DNA of 62,000 nucleotides, taken from contig CAJNDS010000095.1 in NCBI GenBank assembly GCA_905221605.1, forward strand, positions 1 to 62,000, read 5' to 3'. Below, one piece after another: positions 12,776 through 22,214 of the stretch. Numbering within the stretch: the first letter of the stretch is position 1; each line of letters starts with the position of its first letter. A program made the position numbers and the translations under genes. The notes beneath the pieces are model-generated. The model worked only from the letters and a program-made list of their open reading frames with translations. It made no database searches and was not told where the DNA came from. This DNA comes from Symbiodinium natans. Taxonomy: Eukaryota; Sar; Dinophyceae; Suessiales; Symbiodiniaceae.

Positions 12776-13605
12776 GACTTGTTTGCCCCGCCCCCCAAGA
12801 AGAAGTGGCCGAAAGGCCTGGACTTATTCGCCCCGCCCCCAAGATAGGCCCAAGAAGTGGCCGAAAGGCCTGGACTTGTTTGCCCCGCCCCCCAAGATGG
12901 GCCCAAGAAGTGGCCGAAAGGCCTGGACTTGTTTGCCCCGCCCCCCAAGATAGGCCCAAGAAGTGGCCGAAAGGCCCCAAGATAGGCCCAAGAAGTGGCC
13001 GAAAGGCCTGGACCTGTTTGCCCCGCCCGCCAAGATAGGCCCAAGAAGTGGCCGAAAGGCCTGGACTTGTTTGCCCCGCCCCCCAAGATGGGCCCAAGAA
13101 GTGGCCGAAAGGCCTGGACTTGTTTGCCCCGCCCCCCAAGATAGGCCTGGCCGAAAGGCCTGGACTTGTTTGCCCCGCCCCCCAAGATAAGCCCAAGAAG
13201 TGGCCGAAAGGCCTGGACTTGTCCCAAGAAGTGGCCGAAAGGCCCCAAGATAGGCCCAAGAAGTGCCGAAAGGCCTGGACTTGTTTGCCCCGCCCCCCAA
13301 GATAGGCCCAAGAAGTGGCCGAAAGGCCTGGACTTGTTTGCCCAAGTCGCCGAAAGGCCTGGTCTTGTTTGCCCCGCCCGCCAAGATAGGCCCAAGAAGT
13401 GGCCGAAAGGCCTGGGCTTGTTTGCCCCGTCCCCCAAGATAGGCCCAAGAAGTGGCCGAAAGGCCTGGACTTATTTGCCTATCCAGATAGGCCCAAGAAG
13501 TGGCCGAAAGGCCTGGACTTGTTTGCCCCACCCCCCAAGATGAGCCCAAGAAGTGGCCGAAAGGCCTGGACTTGTTTGCCCCACCCCCCAAGATAGGCCC
13601 AAGAA
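12776..13605 (-). repeat. 53-bp satellite array, subfamily B
   Basis: About fifteen copies of a 53-bp unit, in the opposite orientation to the arrays at the window start and at 36,774. The plus strand reads GCCCAAGAAGTGGCCGAAAG, then GCCTGGACTTGTTTGCCCCG, then a CCCCCCAAGATAG end. It shares the CAAACAAGTCCAGG and CATCTTGG/TATCTTGG cores with subfamily A but has GGCCGAAAGG where A has GAGAGAATGG. Several internal truncations are visible. Confidence 0.95.
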
Positions 13606-14569
13606 GTGAACCCACGCAAAACCCACCCAAAACCCTCGGGTTAGAACAACATTGACCGGTCAGTTTCGTGACTTCACAACGTTTTCGCACCAAAAGTGGC
13701 TTGCTGTTTGTGCGAAAAGACCGCGTGAAACCCTCCCTGGTCGCCAGGCGGGGTTTTGGAGATTGCCAAAATTTCGACCCGAAAGCGCAAAATCGTAAAG
13801 TTGCTCGCGTTTTCAAAGTGTTTTATTTCTTAACGCGGAGTCAACTTTACGATTTTACGTGCCCGATATCCATTTTTGGCAATCTTCGGGGTGATGAATT
13901 TCCTGGCGCTGCAGAGTTCGTAAGGTTAGCATTCGGCTGTTCAACGATATGCCACAGGGCAGTGCCGGAGCAATTTGCATGGGAACCGCAGTTGTCAGCA
14001 TTGAACAAGCCATTGTCAACTTTATGCTTGTGTTTTTTGTCGTGTGTCCCCTCCCTTCGTGCTCGTAGGTTTTTTGTGAGGAAGCAGGATTTGCTTTAGT
14101 GTCCCGACCTGGGAAAACCTAAGACCCGCCCAGACGCACCTCTAAGCCAAACACGCCGCTCTCTCCAAGCCAAACACTACAAGCTTCGACCTTACAGCCC
14201 TACTATGGGGGCAAAAATAAAAGCAGGCCTGTTAATTTGGTCTGTTTGCCCTATAACTTGAAACTCAGATTCCGGGCCATGGAACCTTTTCGCAGAGCAA
14301 GCAGACCTGGGACCTTGCAGCCCTACTGGAAAAGCAAAAACAGGCCTTGCGTGGGTTTGAGTGGCTTTGGGATGGGTTTTGGGTAGGTTTGGGTGGCGTT
14401 AGAGGTGCGTCTGGGAGAGTCTTGGATGGGGATGTTTGGCTTAGAGGTGCGTCTTGGAGGGAAGTGTTTGGCTTGGAGAGCGGCGCGTTTGGCTTAGAGG
14501 TGCGTCTGGAAGAGTCTTGGAGGGGGGCTGTTTGGCTTGGCAAGCATCTGGAGCCTCGGTGGCCCTGTG
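13606..14569. other. Single-copy stretch followed by dispersed repeat fragments
   Basis: The part at 13,606-14,100 is not repeated in the window and carries an open frame on the plus strand without a recognisable domain. From about 14,120 the sequence consists of fragments of the GTGTTTGGCTTAGAGGTGCG repeat family in both orientations. No gene is supported. Confidence 0.5.
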
Positions 14570-15178
14570 GCCGGAACATAGCCCAGCTGATGCTCATGAT
14601 GCTCTCCTCCCGCCTCGTCAAATCTGCTCAATCACTGGGGCGGTGTGGTTTGGCAAGCGTCTGGAGCCTAGGGGGCCCTGTGGCCGAAAAATGACCCAGC
14701 TGATGCTCATGATGCTCTCCTCCCGCCTCGTCAAATCTGCTCAATCACTGGGGCGGTGTGGTTTGGCAAGCGTCTGGAGCCTAGGGGGCCCTGTGGCCGG
14801 AAAATAACCCAGCTGATGCTCATGATGCTCTCCTCCCGCCTCGTCAAATCTGCTCAATCACTGGGGCGGTGTGGTTTGGCAAGCGTCTGGAGCCTAGGGG
14901 GCCCTGTGGCCGGAAAATGACCCAGCTGATGCTCATGATGCTCTCCTCCCGCCTCGTCAAATCTGCTCAATCACTGGGGCGGTGTGGTTTGGCAAGCGTC
15001 TGGAGCCTAGGGGGCCCTGTGGCCGGAAAATAACCCAGCTGATGCTCATGATGCTCTCCTCCCGCCTCGTCAAATCTGCTCAATCACTGGGGCGGTGTGG
15101 TTTGGCAAGCGTCTGGAGCCTAGAGGGCCCTGTGGCCGGAAATAACCCAGCTGATGCTCATGATGCTCTCCTCCACAA
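14570..15178 (+). repeat. 113-bp tandem repeat, about five copies
   Basis: The word CTGATGCTCATGATGCTC recurs at 14,587, 14,700, 14,813, 14,926, 15,039 and 15,151, so the period is 113 bp (112 for the last). Copies are nearly identical apart from the first and the last. Confidence 0.95.
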
Positions 15179-15469
15179 ATCCCGACAGCCCTAAAACCCT
15201 AAGCTTCCCAATGACCCAAGACATCGAGAACTTTTCACTTTTCGGGACGCTGCAATTTTCTTACAATTTGCAAACTGTAAGAAAAAACCCTACGCGCTAA
15301 CCCGTTAAACTCGAAACCCTAAAGTGTTGCAGCTCTGACCAAGTAGCTCGCGCCGGGTTATGGAGCCACGATTACGTTGCCCGCACATGTTTTTGGGCGG
15401 TTTTTGACAAGGTCTTTTGCACCAAAACAGGGCCAAATTTGCTTAGGGTAACCCTAAACCCGAGAAGGA
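15179..15469. other. Short single-copy stretch, no gene seen
   Basis: This contains a few isolated CCCTAAA words and one TAGCTCGCGCC motif that recurs at 16,200-16,440. No gene is recognised. Confidence 0.4.
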
Positions 15470-16200
15470 CTAGATCAGCAGCCCCATTTTGTTAGTCTCC
15501 GTTCTTTTCGCTATGCGCATGCACACAAGGTTACGAAGTGCCGGCTGTCGGTGTAAGAGACATGTGCTCCCAAAAGGGCACAGGGAAAACCACGTTTGGG
15601 AGAAAAACCTGTGCTCCACCCTGCAGAAGTGCCGTCGTGTGTAGCACCCCAAAAGAATGTCATGTCTCCGTTCTTCGTTCTTTCCTCTTGGCGGCAACTG
15701 AACAGATAAGCAGCCCCATTTTGCTAGTGTCCGTTTTGTTGCTGTGAACTGAAAGACTAGATCAGCAGCCCCATTTTGCTAGTCTCCGTTCTTCGTTCTT
15801 TCTTCTTGCCGGCAACTGAACAGATAAGCAGCTGATAAGCAGCCCCACTTTGTTAGTCTTCGTTTCTTGCTGTGAACAGTTTCCTTTCTTCGTTCTTTCT
15901 TCTTGCTGGCAACTGAACTCATCAGCAGCCCCATTTTGTTAGTGTCCGTTTTGTTGCTGTGAACTGAAAGACTTGACCAGCAGCCCCATTTTGTTAGTCT
16001 CCGTTCTTCGTTCTTTCTTCTTGCCGGCAACTGAACAGATAAGCAGCGCCATTTTTTAGTCTCCGTTTTGTTGCTGTGAACTGAAAGACTAGATCAGCCG
16101 CCCCATTTTGTTAGTCTCCGTTCTTCGTTCTTTCTTCTTGCCGGCAACTGAACAGATAAGCAACCCCATTTTGTTAGCCTCCGTTTTTCCCTGTGAACTG
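15470..16200. repeat. Tandem array built on AGCAGCCCCATTTTG
   Basis: Imperfect units alternate AGCAGCCCCATTTTGTTAG, TCTCCGTTCTTCGTTCTTTC, CTTGCCGGCAACTGAACAG and TTTTGTTGCTGTGAACTGAA. Six or more incomplete copies are visible, with unit lengths varying by deletion. It is non-coding by appearance. Confidence 0.8.
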
Positions 16201-16440
16201 AAGGACCAACTCTTGGCGCGAGCTATTGGTCAAGTTCAGAAAGCTCATTTTACTTAGCTGGGTATGGCGCGAGCTATTTGGTCAAGTTCCGAGAGCTCTC
16301 AGCTACAACCAGCTAAATTGCAGCTCTTTGAACTTGGCGCGAGCGATTTAGTCATGGCGCGAGCTATTTGGTCAAGTTCAAAGAGCTCAATGTACTTGAC
16401 CAAATAGCTCGCGCCATGACCAAATAGCTCGCGCCAGTTG
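16201..16440. repeat. GGCGCGAGCTATTTGGTCAA motif cluster with a long hairpin
   Basis: The motif occurs repeatedly in both orientations. Positions 16,351-16,377 and 16,394-16,420 form 27-bp perfectly complementary arms around a 16-base loop. The motif also appears as a single degenerate copy near 15,340. Confidence 0.8.
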
Positions 16441-16989
16441 TTTTTGGGCCTGTTTTTGCTTTAAGCATCTCAGTTTACTTAAACCACCCTCTTTTAGGCT
16501 CTTGTGAGGAAAAAACAACAAGTTGGCTTAGAGGTGCGTCTGGGCGGGTCTTGGAGGGGCGTGTTTGGCTTAGAGGTGCGTCTTGCAGGGGTGTGGTTGG
16601 GGCGGTGCCATGAGCAAATGGCATGGGCAGGTGTTTAAAATCCCACTCTTATCCGTAACAAATCGTACTCCCGGTCTTGGTGGCACGGGAGGGGACATAC
16701 GACAAACCCAGAGACCTTATAAGCCAAGGATCCCGTCCGTGTCTGGACAATAATAAACCCAACCACCCTAGAAACCCTAAGTAAATTGAGATGTTTATCC
16801 CTTCATGGGACTAAGACATTTTTGCCACCCTCGAAAAGAAGGATAGAAACTTACATGGTTCCTATACCCTAAAACACCTCCAAACTCCCTCAAAGAGGTG
16901 AGAGGTGCGTCTTGCAGGGTGGGAGAGCGGCGTGTTTGGCTTAGAGGTGCGTCTGGGTGGGTCTTGGAGGGGCGCGTTTTAAGTTAGCA
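16441..16989. other. Repeat fragments, no gene
   Basis: This has pieces of the GTGTTTGGCTTAGAGGTGCG family and of the GGATCCCGTCCGTGTCTG module that is common at 40,900-51,150. No coding sequence is supported. Confidence 0.5.
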
Positions 16990-17281
16990 GAACCCTTGCC
17001 CATTTTGGGTAATAATACCACCAGTCAACCCATTAGACGATTATTCCTATACTCCCCCCTACACCTCACCAACTATATCACCACTACTTCCCCATTACCA
17101 AGACCAGTATAGGAATAACCGATTACCTCATCCATATAAGAGGAATATTCCTATACTCCCTACTACATCCCACCCAATATATCACTACTACTACCCCATT
17201 ACCAAGACCAGTATAGGAATAACCAATTACCCCATCCATATTCCCTAAGGTGGTATTATTACCCAAAATGGGCAAGGGTTC
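16990..17281. mobile_element. MITE-like element with 33-bp terminal inverted repeats
   Basis: The ends are perfectly inverted for 33 bp: GAACCCTTGCCCATTTTGGG at the left and its complement ending at 17,281. The 292-bp interior holds two diverged copies of a unit of about 100 bp, each beginning ATTCCTATACTCC and ending AGTATAGGAATAACC, so each is itself an inverted repeat. No target duplication is obvious and no transposase is encoded, so it would be non-autonomous. The superfamily is not assigned. Confidence 0.75.
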
Positions 17282-17483
17282 CCTCGTAGATAGTACTCAG
17301 ATTAGGTTAGGCTGTAGGATGTGGGGAACACCATGAACCGCAAGATTTCTTGCCTAATGCGCTCGCCTTGCGGATGACACACGAAAATTCTGAGCAGATT
17401 CCAGCATGAGGAATTCAAGGATCATGTAGGCTTAGGCATGGTATGACAGGGAGAGACCTGTGAGTTGCTCCCTGCGAGCGCCC

Positions 17484-18970
17484 ATGGCTGATACCCCATC
17501 TGCGCCTCCTTCCAAAAAGGCGAGGTCGGGTGAACAGGACTGGCATGCCGAATGGGAAGAGGCCAAGACAGCACATGATCAAGCCCGCGGAGAGTTGGGG
17601 GAAGCACTCAAGATGGAAAGCAGCAATGATCAGTATGTCCAGCATTTGCGCGACACGGTGGCCAATGCAAAGGAGCGTGAACAGTTCGCTCAGAACATGC
17701 TCCTGAAGTCCCAGACCCAGCCATCGGAGGTGCATCAGTGCCCAAAAGGGTTATAGCCTTTGGTAGGTTCATATTCCTGCCCCAAAAATTAGCCTACAGT
17801 CCCCTTAAGTAGTCCACGCTAGGAGGTTTGGTCCCTGCTAGGATTTAATGCTTGGATAGTTTGGTGGTTCGGGTGCTTAAGGATTTAGGGTGCATTCGTG
17901 AAAAATTGTTGCAGTCTTGCTTCCTGCGTGCAAGTGACCTGCAAAGTCAGGACAGTATGATACAGAAGTTGGAGAGCCTGCGACTGGACTTGGGCGAGGT
18001 CAAGCGCGAGGTCAAGCAGGACTTGGGCGAGGTCAAGCGCGAGGTCAAGCAGGACTTGGGCGAGGTCAAGCTGGAAGTGGGCGAGGTCAAGCTGGAAGTG
18101 GGCGAGGTGAAGCGGATCCAGGAGGTTCAGGGAGATGTTTTGCCCAGGATGGCAAAGCAACTATACGGCTTCCGTGCTGCTACCCACTCCACCTTCGATC
18201 GCGAGTTTGAAAGCAAGTGCCAAGCATATTATAAGACGACTTCATGCATGATTTTGGGTCAAATTTTTCCAGAGTGTCTTCAAGACTGGGGTGAGGATTA
18301 TTACTTTGGTTCCGATTATTTCCTGCCCGTGGGTGAGCACATCTACAAGAAGAGCATGGAGACGGAAGGAAAAGACTTGGGCATCGTGACCAGACATCCT
18401 CGGAATGGACTGTTGCTGGTAAAAGCTTTGGAGTCACAGTTCCAGGATGGTCACATGGTGCTGATTCCAGTGGAGGCAGCAGGCGAGCAGTTGTGCAGCG
18501 ACGCCGGCACTCTTTCTGATGTATCAGAACCCGAGACGCAAGTCACACTACAAATCCACGTTGCCGCATTTCTGCATGATGAACCTGTCATGTGGTCGGA
18601 CAAGAAGCAGAAATTGATCGAGCCGGTTCCTTTTGAAAGACCCATCGTTCAGGAGCCGAAGAGGAAGGGCAAGAACACAAACAAGAGCAAGAGCAAGAAG
18701 AAAGTCTTGCAGACGCAGCCTATTAGGTTTCGTGACTTGCATCGGCAAAACATCGTCATTCGCAAACCTTTCATGGCAAGCCTTTACATGCAATTAGAGT
18801 TTGCTCACGAGACTCATAGTGAACTCCCTGATCCGAAAGATGCCAATGTTCGTGACAAGTTCTTTGGCATATGCCAAGATCGCATGAAAACCCTCATGCA
18901 GCGCTTGTGTCGTGAAGTGGAGCCGAAGCGAGTTCTTCCAGAGGAGGCTGCCTTCGCAGGCGACACGTAG
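17484..18970 (+). CDS. Probable two-exon host gene: coiled coil plus degenerate HNH_2-like domain
   Basis: The first exon would start at ATG 17,484 (MADTPSAPPSKKAR) and encode a charged helical segment. The second open frame reaches 18,970. It has no ATG near its 5' end, which suggests splicing. A phase-0 intron from 17,730 (GAG|GTGCAT) to 17,914 (TTGCAG|TCT) would join the two; the donor is not a strong consensus. Exon 2 carries short repeats of DLGEVKREVKQ, probably coiled coil. It then has TSCMILGQIFPECL and RHPRNGLLLVKALESQF, matching the layout of HNH_2 domains (AHIFP, then NGLLL and a LHxxFD-like segment). The histidine of AHIFP is Gln here and the LHxxFD histidine is also missing, so nuclease activity is doubtful. 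A Lys-rich stretch (KRKGKNTNKSKSKKK) could direct nuclear import. The gene lies directly left of the viral element and differs from it in base composition. The gene model and the HNH assignment are inferences. Confidence 0.45.
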
Positions 18971-19204
18971 ACATGTTCAGACGAATCAATTAGCCCATGT
19001 GTGTCCGCATGTGTTAGAGTTTCACCTGCTGCCAAAGCATTCGGCATGCTCGCGGATGGTAAAACACTGTCGCTAGATGAAGGTCGTGGGCAGTTTTGTA
19101 TGCTCGAACCCTGCCCCCCTAGGAAAGCCATATACACACACAATCACAGCGAAGCACAAATGGACGCACAAATAAGTTTGACACACATGGTGTAGGGAGC
19201 TTTG
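18971..19204. other. Spacer between host gene and viral element
   Basis: No gene is seen. The composition shifts to strongly AT-rich after about 19,205, which I take as the approximate left edge of the viral element. No terminal repeat could be matched because the right end is missing. Confidence 0.4.
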
Positions 19205-19354
19205 GGGCGTTTATTTGTATTAAATATTAAAGACATTGATACATATTAAAATCTCATACAAACCACTGAGCAAAAACAAACAAAAAACAAGAAATCAACA
19301 AAACAAATAGAAAACAAAATAAGAAAATCAAGTTACTAAAAAGAAGCGTTTCAC

Positions 19355-19393
19355 GATCATGATATTATTAACATCAATAATAATATTATGATC
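19355..19393 (-). terminator. Hairpin after the 226-residue ORF
   Basis: The 16-bp arms 19,355-19,370 and 19,378-19,393 are complementary except for one G-T type pair, with a 7-base loop. It begins two bases beyond the TGA stop (19,395-19,397). It resembles the hairpin at 20,073-20,105, including the flanking TGATGATCATAATATTATTA on the minus strand. Confidence 0.65.
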
Positions 19394-19394
19394 A

Positions 19395-20075
19395 TCACAA
19401 TTTTTGATCTGCTATATAATCGCATATTGTAGTAAAGTCAAAATTTTGTCTCTGTAAGTGTATTTGATTTTCTATGTATGTCACAAGTATGCTTTTAAAC
19501 ACATTTACAATATAATCCTCGTAGCATGTTCTGTATGTGACCGTTTCCTTCATTCTCCCTGCATACTGGAAACTAAAATACCCCATCGTATTCAGAATAA
19601 AGTTTCTCTTATAACTGTCAAACATATGAAACAAATCTGTATCATTTATAAACTTCTTCATTAGTAATTTGGTTGCGTGATTATACAAATACGAACGTTC
19701 TATTATTTTCTTTAAACACTCCTTCTTTTTCTTGTTGTTCTCTAACTTTTGGTATGACTTATCAACAAAGTTAAAGATACAATGAATTTGTTTTTCAGCC
19801 TTACATAATTTGTTATATTTATCTTGATCATAAATCGTCTCATACTCTAGTATTTCTGAACAACAATGGCAGGCAAGATAAGAGGTAATATTATCAGTAA
19901 CGTTTTCATCAAATATACACATCAGCACCTCTCGCTTTCTGTTTCTGTGTTCTTTGCATACTCCACATTCAAAATCAAAACGAAATGTTTCATCATTGTA
20001 TTCTAACATATATAGACAATATTTCTTTAAATACATTTCTGAAGAAAAATAAATATATTTTTGAAAATGGAGCAT
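19395..20075 (-). CDS. Hypothetical viral protein with Cys pairs
   Basis: The protein is 226 residues and of unknown function. An in-frame extension to 20,156 overlaps the end of the neighbouring nuclease gene. I prefer the ATG at 20,075 (MLHFQKYIYF) because it lies at the foot of a hairpin, as do several other starts in this element. The sequence has a CGVC pair near residue 40 and ACHCC about 30 residues later, suggesting a small zinc-binding site. A Lys-rich segment (ENNKKKKECLKK) and helical sequence follow. It is the leftmost gene of the element, transcribed toward the left border and followed at once by a hairpin. I recognise no family. Confidence 0.6.
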   Translation of the reverse strand: MLHFQKYIYFSSEMYLKKYCLYMLEYNDETFRFDFECGVCKEHRNRKREVLMCIFDENVTDNITSYLACHCCSEILEYETIYDQDKYNKLCKAEKQIHCIFNFVDKSYQKLENNKKKKECLKKIIERSYLYNHATKLLMKKFINDTDLFHMFDSYKRNFILNTMGYFSFQYAGRMKETVTYRTCYEDYIVNVFKSILVTYIENQIHLQRQNFDFTTICDYIADQKL

Positions 20076-20105
20076 AATATTATTAGCATCATTAATAATA
20101 TTATG
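20073..20105 (-). terminator. Hairpin between GIY-YIG gene and 226-residue ORF
   Basis: The 13-bp perfect arms are 20,073-20,085 and 20,093-20,105, with loop GCATCAT. It starts four bases after the stop of the GIY-YIG gene, and its far arm contains the ATG of the next ORF (20,073-20,075). Confidence 0.7.
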
Positions 20106-20109
20106 ATCA

Positions 20110-20760
20110 TCACAAGTTTTGCTTCTCCTGCCAGTCTTTGTGCTTCTGTGTGTCATAATGCCTGTTTTTGTGAGTTATGGTGAAATGCCCTCCGCAATCA
20201 CATTGCGTTCGTTGTCGGTGATATGCTTTTAGTTTTTCTTGGTTTTGCTGATAATACTGTTTTCTGTGCTCTGCAATTTTCTGCTTATTCCTTTCCCGAT
20301 AGGACTTGTCCCGTTCTGCTTTTTCACGTTTATGACTTTCTCTGTATGCCTTCTCCCTTGCCTTAACTTTGTCTGCATTTTGTTCTCTGTATTTCTTGGC
20401 ATAATCCAATTTCAGCTCTCTTGTGTCATCATGATATTCTTTCCACTTCCTTCCTGCAATGAGTTTATTTACACATTCTGTGTTCCTGATATAATACCCC
20501 TCTCTTGCGTTCAGTTCCTCTTTAGATGCACATGGGTAACTTTCAATAAGTTCAGCCTTGCAGTTTTCCATTCCGAACTCTTCAAAAATGTCAAAACACG
20601 ATGTTCTTTTGGCATCGTTGTTACTATATCTCCTGTAAGCGTTGCGATGTTTCGCCAATCTGTTTGACAGTGTTTCTGTCGTTGAACCTATATAGCATTT
20701 GTTATAACCATTGTCCGTTAATTTGTAAATCTTGCCTCTATTATATTTGTTTTCTTCCAT
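20110..20760 (-). CDS. GIY-YIG nuclease with C-terminal Cys/His finger
   Basis: The 216-residue protein begins at ATG 20,760. The GIY-YIG fold is recognised from KIY (residues 10-12), CYIGST (22-27), an Arg at 34 in LSNRLAKH and the catalytic Glu at about 87 in NAREGYYI. Residues about 105-180 are highly charged helix (REQNADKVKAREKAYRESHK). The C-terminus has CDCGGHFT...H...H, a finger shared with the nucleases at 28,351 and 30,572. Such enzymes cut DNA and can act as homing or repair nucleases; the role here is not known. It is one of four paralogous-looking GIY-YIG genes in the element and is followed by a hairpin. Confidence 0.85.
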   Translation of the reverse strand: MEENKYNRGKIYKLTDNGYNKCYIGSTTETLSNRLAKHRNAYRRYSNNDAKRTSCFDIFEEFGMENCKAELIESYPCASKEELNAREGYYIRNTECVNKLIAGRKWKEYHDDTRELKLDYAKKYREQNADKVKAREKAYRESHKREKAERDKSYRERNKQKIAEHRKQYYQQNQEKLKAYHRQRTQCDCGGHFTITHKNRHYDTQKHKDWQEKQNL

Positions 20761-20805
20761 ATCTTATACTTGCAATTCCTCTTTAAACATCTTTTTTTAA
20801 TGGTT

Positions 20806-21717
20806 TTACACTTTCAACAACTCAAAACGAAGATAGGGACGGTCAGGGTTACCTTCCACATAATAATGACTTTGACTTAACTTCTTTTCTATTCTTTCTA
20901 TTGTATACACACCTTTACTGAAATTTCCGACCCTTTCCTTCTCATTCGGTTTTCGCTTCCTAAATATCTTGACTTCGTCACCCTTGTCAAGATCCGGATA
21001 TATCCTATTACGTTTACCACTACTGGCAATATTCAACCTGACGCTTAATTCGTTACTCGGTTTCCGCGCCTCTTTCGGCGTGAATTTTGTAGCGGAATGT
21101 ATCATTTGAGTGTTATATGTAATCAGTATCTCAAAAATATAATCAGTCCATTGAATATTACTTTTCCCCTTTTTCTCATCAGCCTCAACTCTTTTGTATA
21201 ACATGTCCTTAAAAGTTCTGATCGCCCTCTCACTGAAATTCGCGTGTGCCCTTGTCCTGTGGTGCTCTATCTTCTGTTCCTTTAAATATGTTTGAATAGC
21301 TTCTTTAGACAGAGCGCCTTCATCATCCGTATAGAGTATTTTAGGTTTTTTCCCCATCTTATGCAAACACTCAATCATACCACTCGCTAAATCCTCTTCT
21401 GTCTTACCTTTTATTGCTACCACATGCATAAACTTATCAAAGACATCTATCATGATCATACCAACCTTGAACTTTTGATCTTCCAGATCGTTTATAAAAA
21501 ACAAGTCCATTTGATACTCGTATGCCGAATGTGGTGCTACAAAACTGTTCTGTCCCGCAGGTTTTCTTTTTGCCTCCACGTTCTTCTTGAAAAACTCGTT
21601 AACATCGTCAATAGTTATACTTTTATCTTTCTCCCGCGCTTCCTTTAATGTCCTCTGTCTGCTCCCATATCCCGCGCGATCGTAATACACATCATTAATT
21701 ATTTCTTGTTTACTCAT
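20806..21717 (-). CDS. Retroviral-type (rve) integrase
   Basis: The protein is 303 residues from ATG 21,717 (MSKQEIINDV); a longer frame starts only at a TTG. The catalytic core is visible as D71 in YQMDLFFI, D131/D132 in LYTDDEGAL and E163 in HANFSERAIRTFKDML, the D,D(~30-35)E pattern of the rve superfamily. An N-terminal segment of about 60 residues precedes the core. The C-terminus (GDEVKIFRKRK...NFSKGVYTIERI) has the small beta-barrel or chromodomain-like look of Polinton and Ty3-type integrases. It would insert the viral DNA into the host chromosome. It lies in a leftward gene set with a GIY-YIG nuclease. The reading frame is intact. Confidence 0.9.
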   Translation of the reverse strand: MSKQEIINDVYYDRAGYGSRQRTLKEAREKDKSITIDDVNEFFKKNVEAKRKPAGQNSFVAPHSAYEYQMDLFFINDLEDQKFKVGMIMIDVFDKFMHVVAIKGKTEEDLASGMIECLHKMGKKPKILYTDDEGALSKEAIQTYLKEQKIEHHRTRAHANFSERAIRTFKDMLYKRVEADEKKGKSNIQWTDYIFEILITYNTQMIHSATKFTPKEARKPSNELSVRLNIASSGKRNRIYPDLDKGDEVKIFRKRKPNEKERVGNFSKGVYTIERIEKKLSQSHYYVEGNPDRPYLRFELLKV

Positions 21718-21737
21718 ATAACTACAATACAAAATAT

Positions 21738-21767
21738 TGATTTAATCTTATTTCTAAAATTAAATCA
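21738..21767 (-). terminator. Hairpin at the stop codon of the 103-residue ORF
   Basis: The 9-bp perfect arms TGATTTAAT and ATTAAATCA (21,738-21,746 and 21,759-21,767) surround a 12-base loop. The TGA stop of the upstream ORF is the first triplet of the hairpin on the minus strand. Confidence 0.6.
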
Positions 21768-22076
21768 GCATTCTTCTGCTTTCATGGGCATCACAACTTT
21801 AACATTATTCATGTCATACTTCGGTCCTTTCTTATTCTGACTGCTGTTGAATTCTGCCAGTTGCTCTTCGGTTAAATCTTCTATTGTGGTATTGATATTG
21901 TTGTCTTTTAGATATTGCTTTAACTTCTTCTTTTGAATGCACTTCAAGGCAGAATCGCGTTTTTTCTGCATGTATCCTTCATCTTGTCTTCGCTTGTAGT
22001 AATACAGTCGGTTGTAAATTGCCAACTGTTCTCTTATCTCTTCCATGGTCATATCCTCTGGGGTTTTCATAGACAT
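21765..22076 (-). CDS. Small hypothetical viral protein
   Basis: The 103-residue protein starts at ATG 22,076. It is rich in Lys and Glu, largely helical, with a basic middle (KKRDSALKCIQKKKLKQYLK). A LTEEQLAEF segment follows. No family is recognised. It sits just upstream of the integrase and diverges from the replication genes across a 138-bp AT-rich intergenic region. Confidence 0.55.
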   Translation of the reverse strand: MSMKTPEDMTMEEIREQLAIYNRLYYYKRRQDEGYMQKKRDSALKCIQKKKLKQYLKDNNINTTIEDLTEEQLAEFNSSQNKKGPKYDMNNVKVVMPMKAEEC

Positions 22077-22214
22077 AATACTATACTATATATTATAATA
22101 TTTCTTTAAGTGAATTTTCTGAACAGAATTTCCCAACAAAATATTTAGTTTTCAAAACTTATCTTCAGAAAAACATTTAAATATAAAATTATTTTATAGT
22201 CTAATTATATTGAC
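22077..22214. promoter_or_regulatory. Divergent AT-rich intergenic region
   Basis: It separates the leftward integrase cluster from the rightward replication genes. It has TATAATATATAG close to the leftward ATG and TCTAATTATATTG close to the rightward ATG. A promoter role follows from the gene layout, not from a recognised consensus. Confidence 0.4.

Noticed and set aside
12711-13816. Overlapping frames of 233-330 codons on both strands
   Set aside because: They are products of satellite subfamily B; all frames are open because the unit lacks stops and is not a multiple of three.
19205-19394. Left terminal inverted repeat of the viral element
   Set aside because: No matching sequence can be identified because the right end is missing. 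The left border is placed by composition only.
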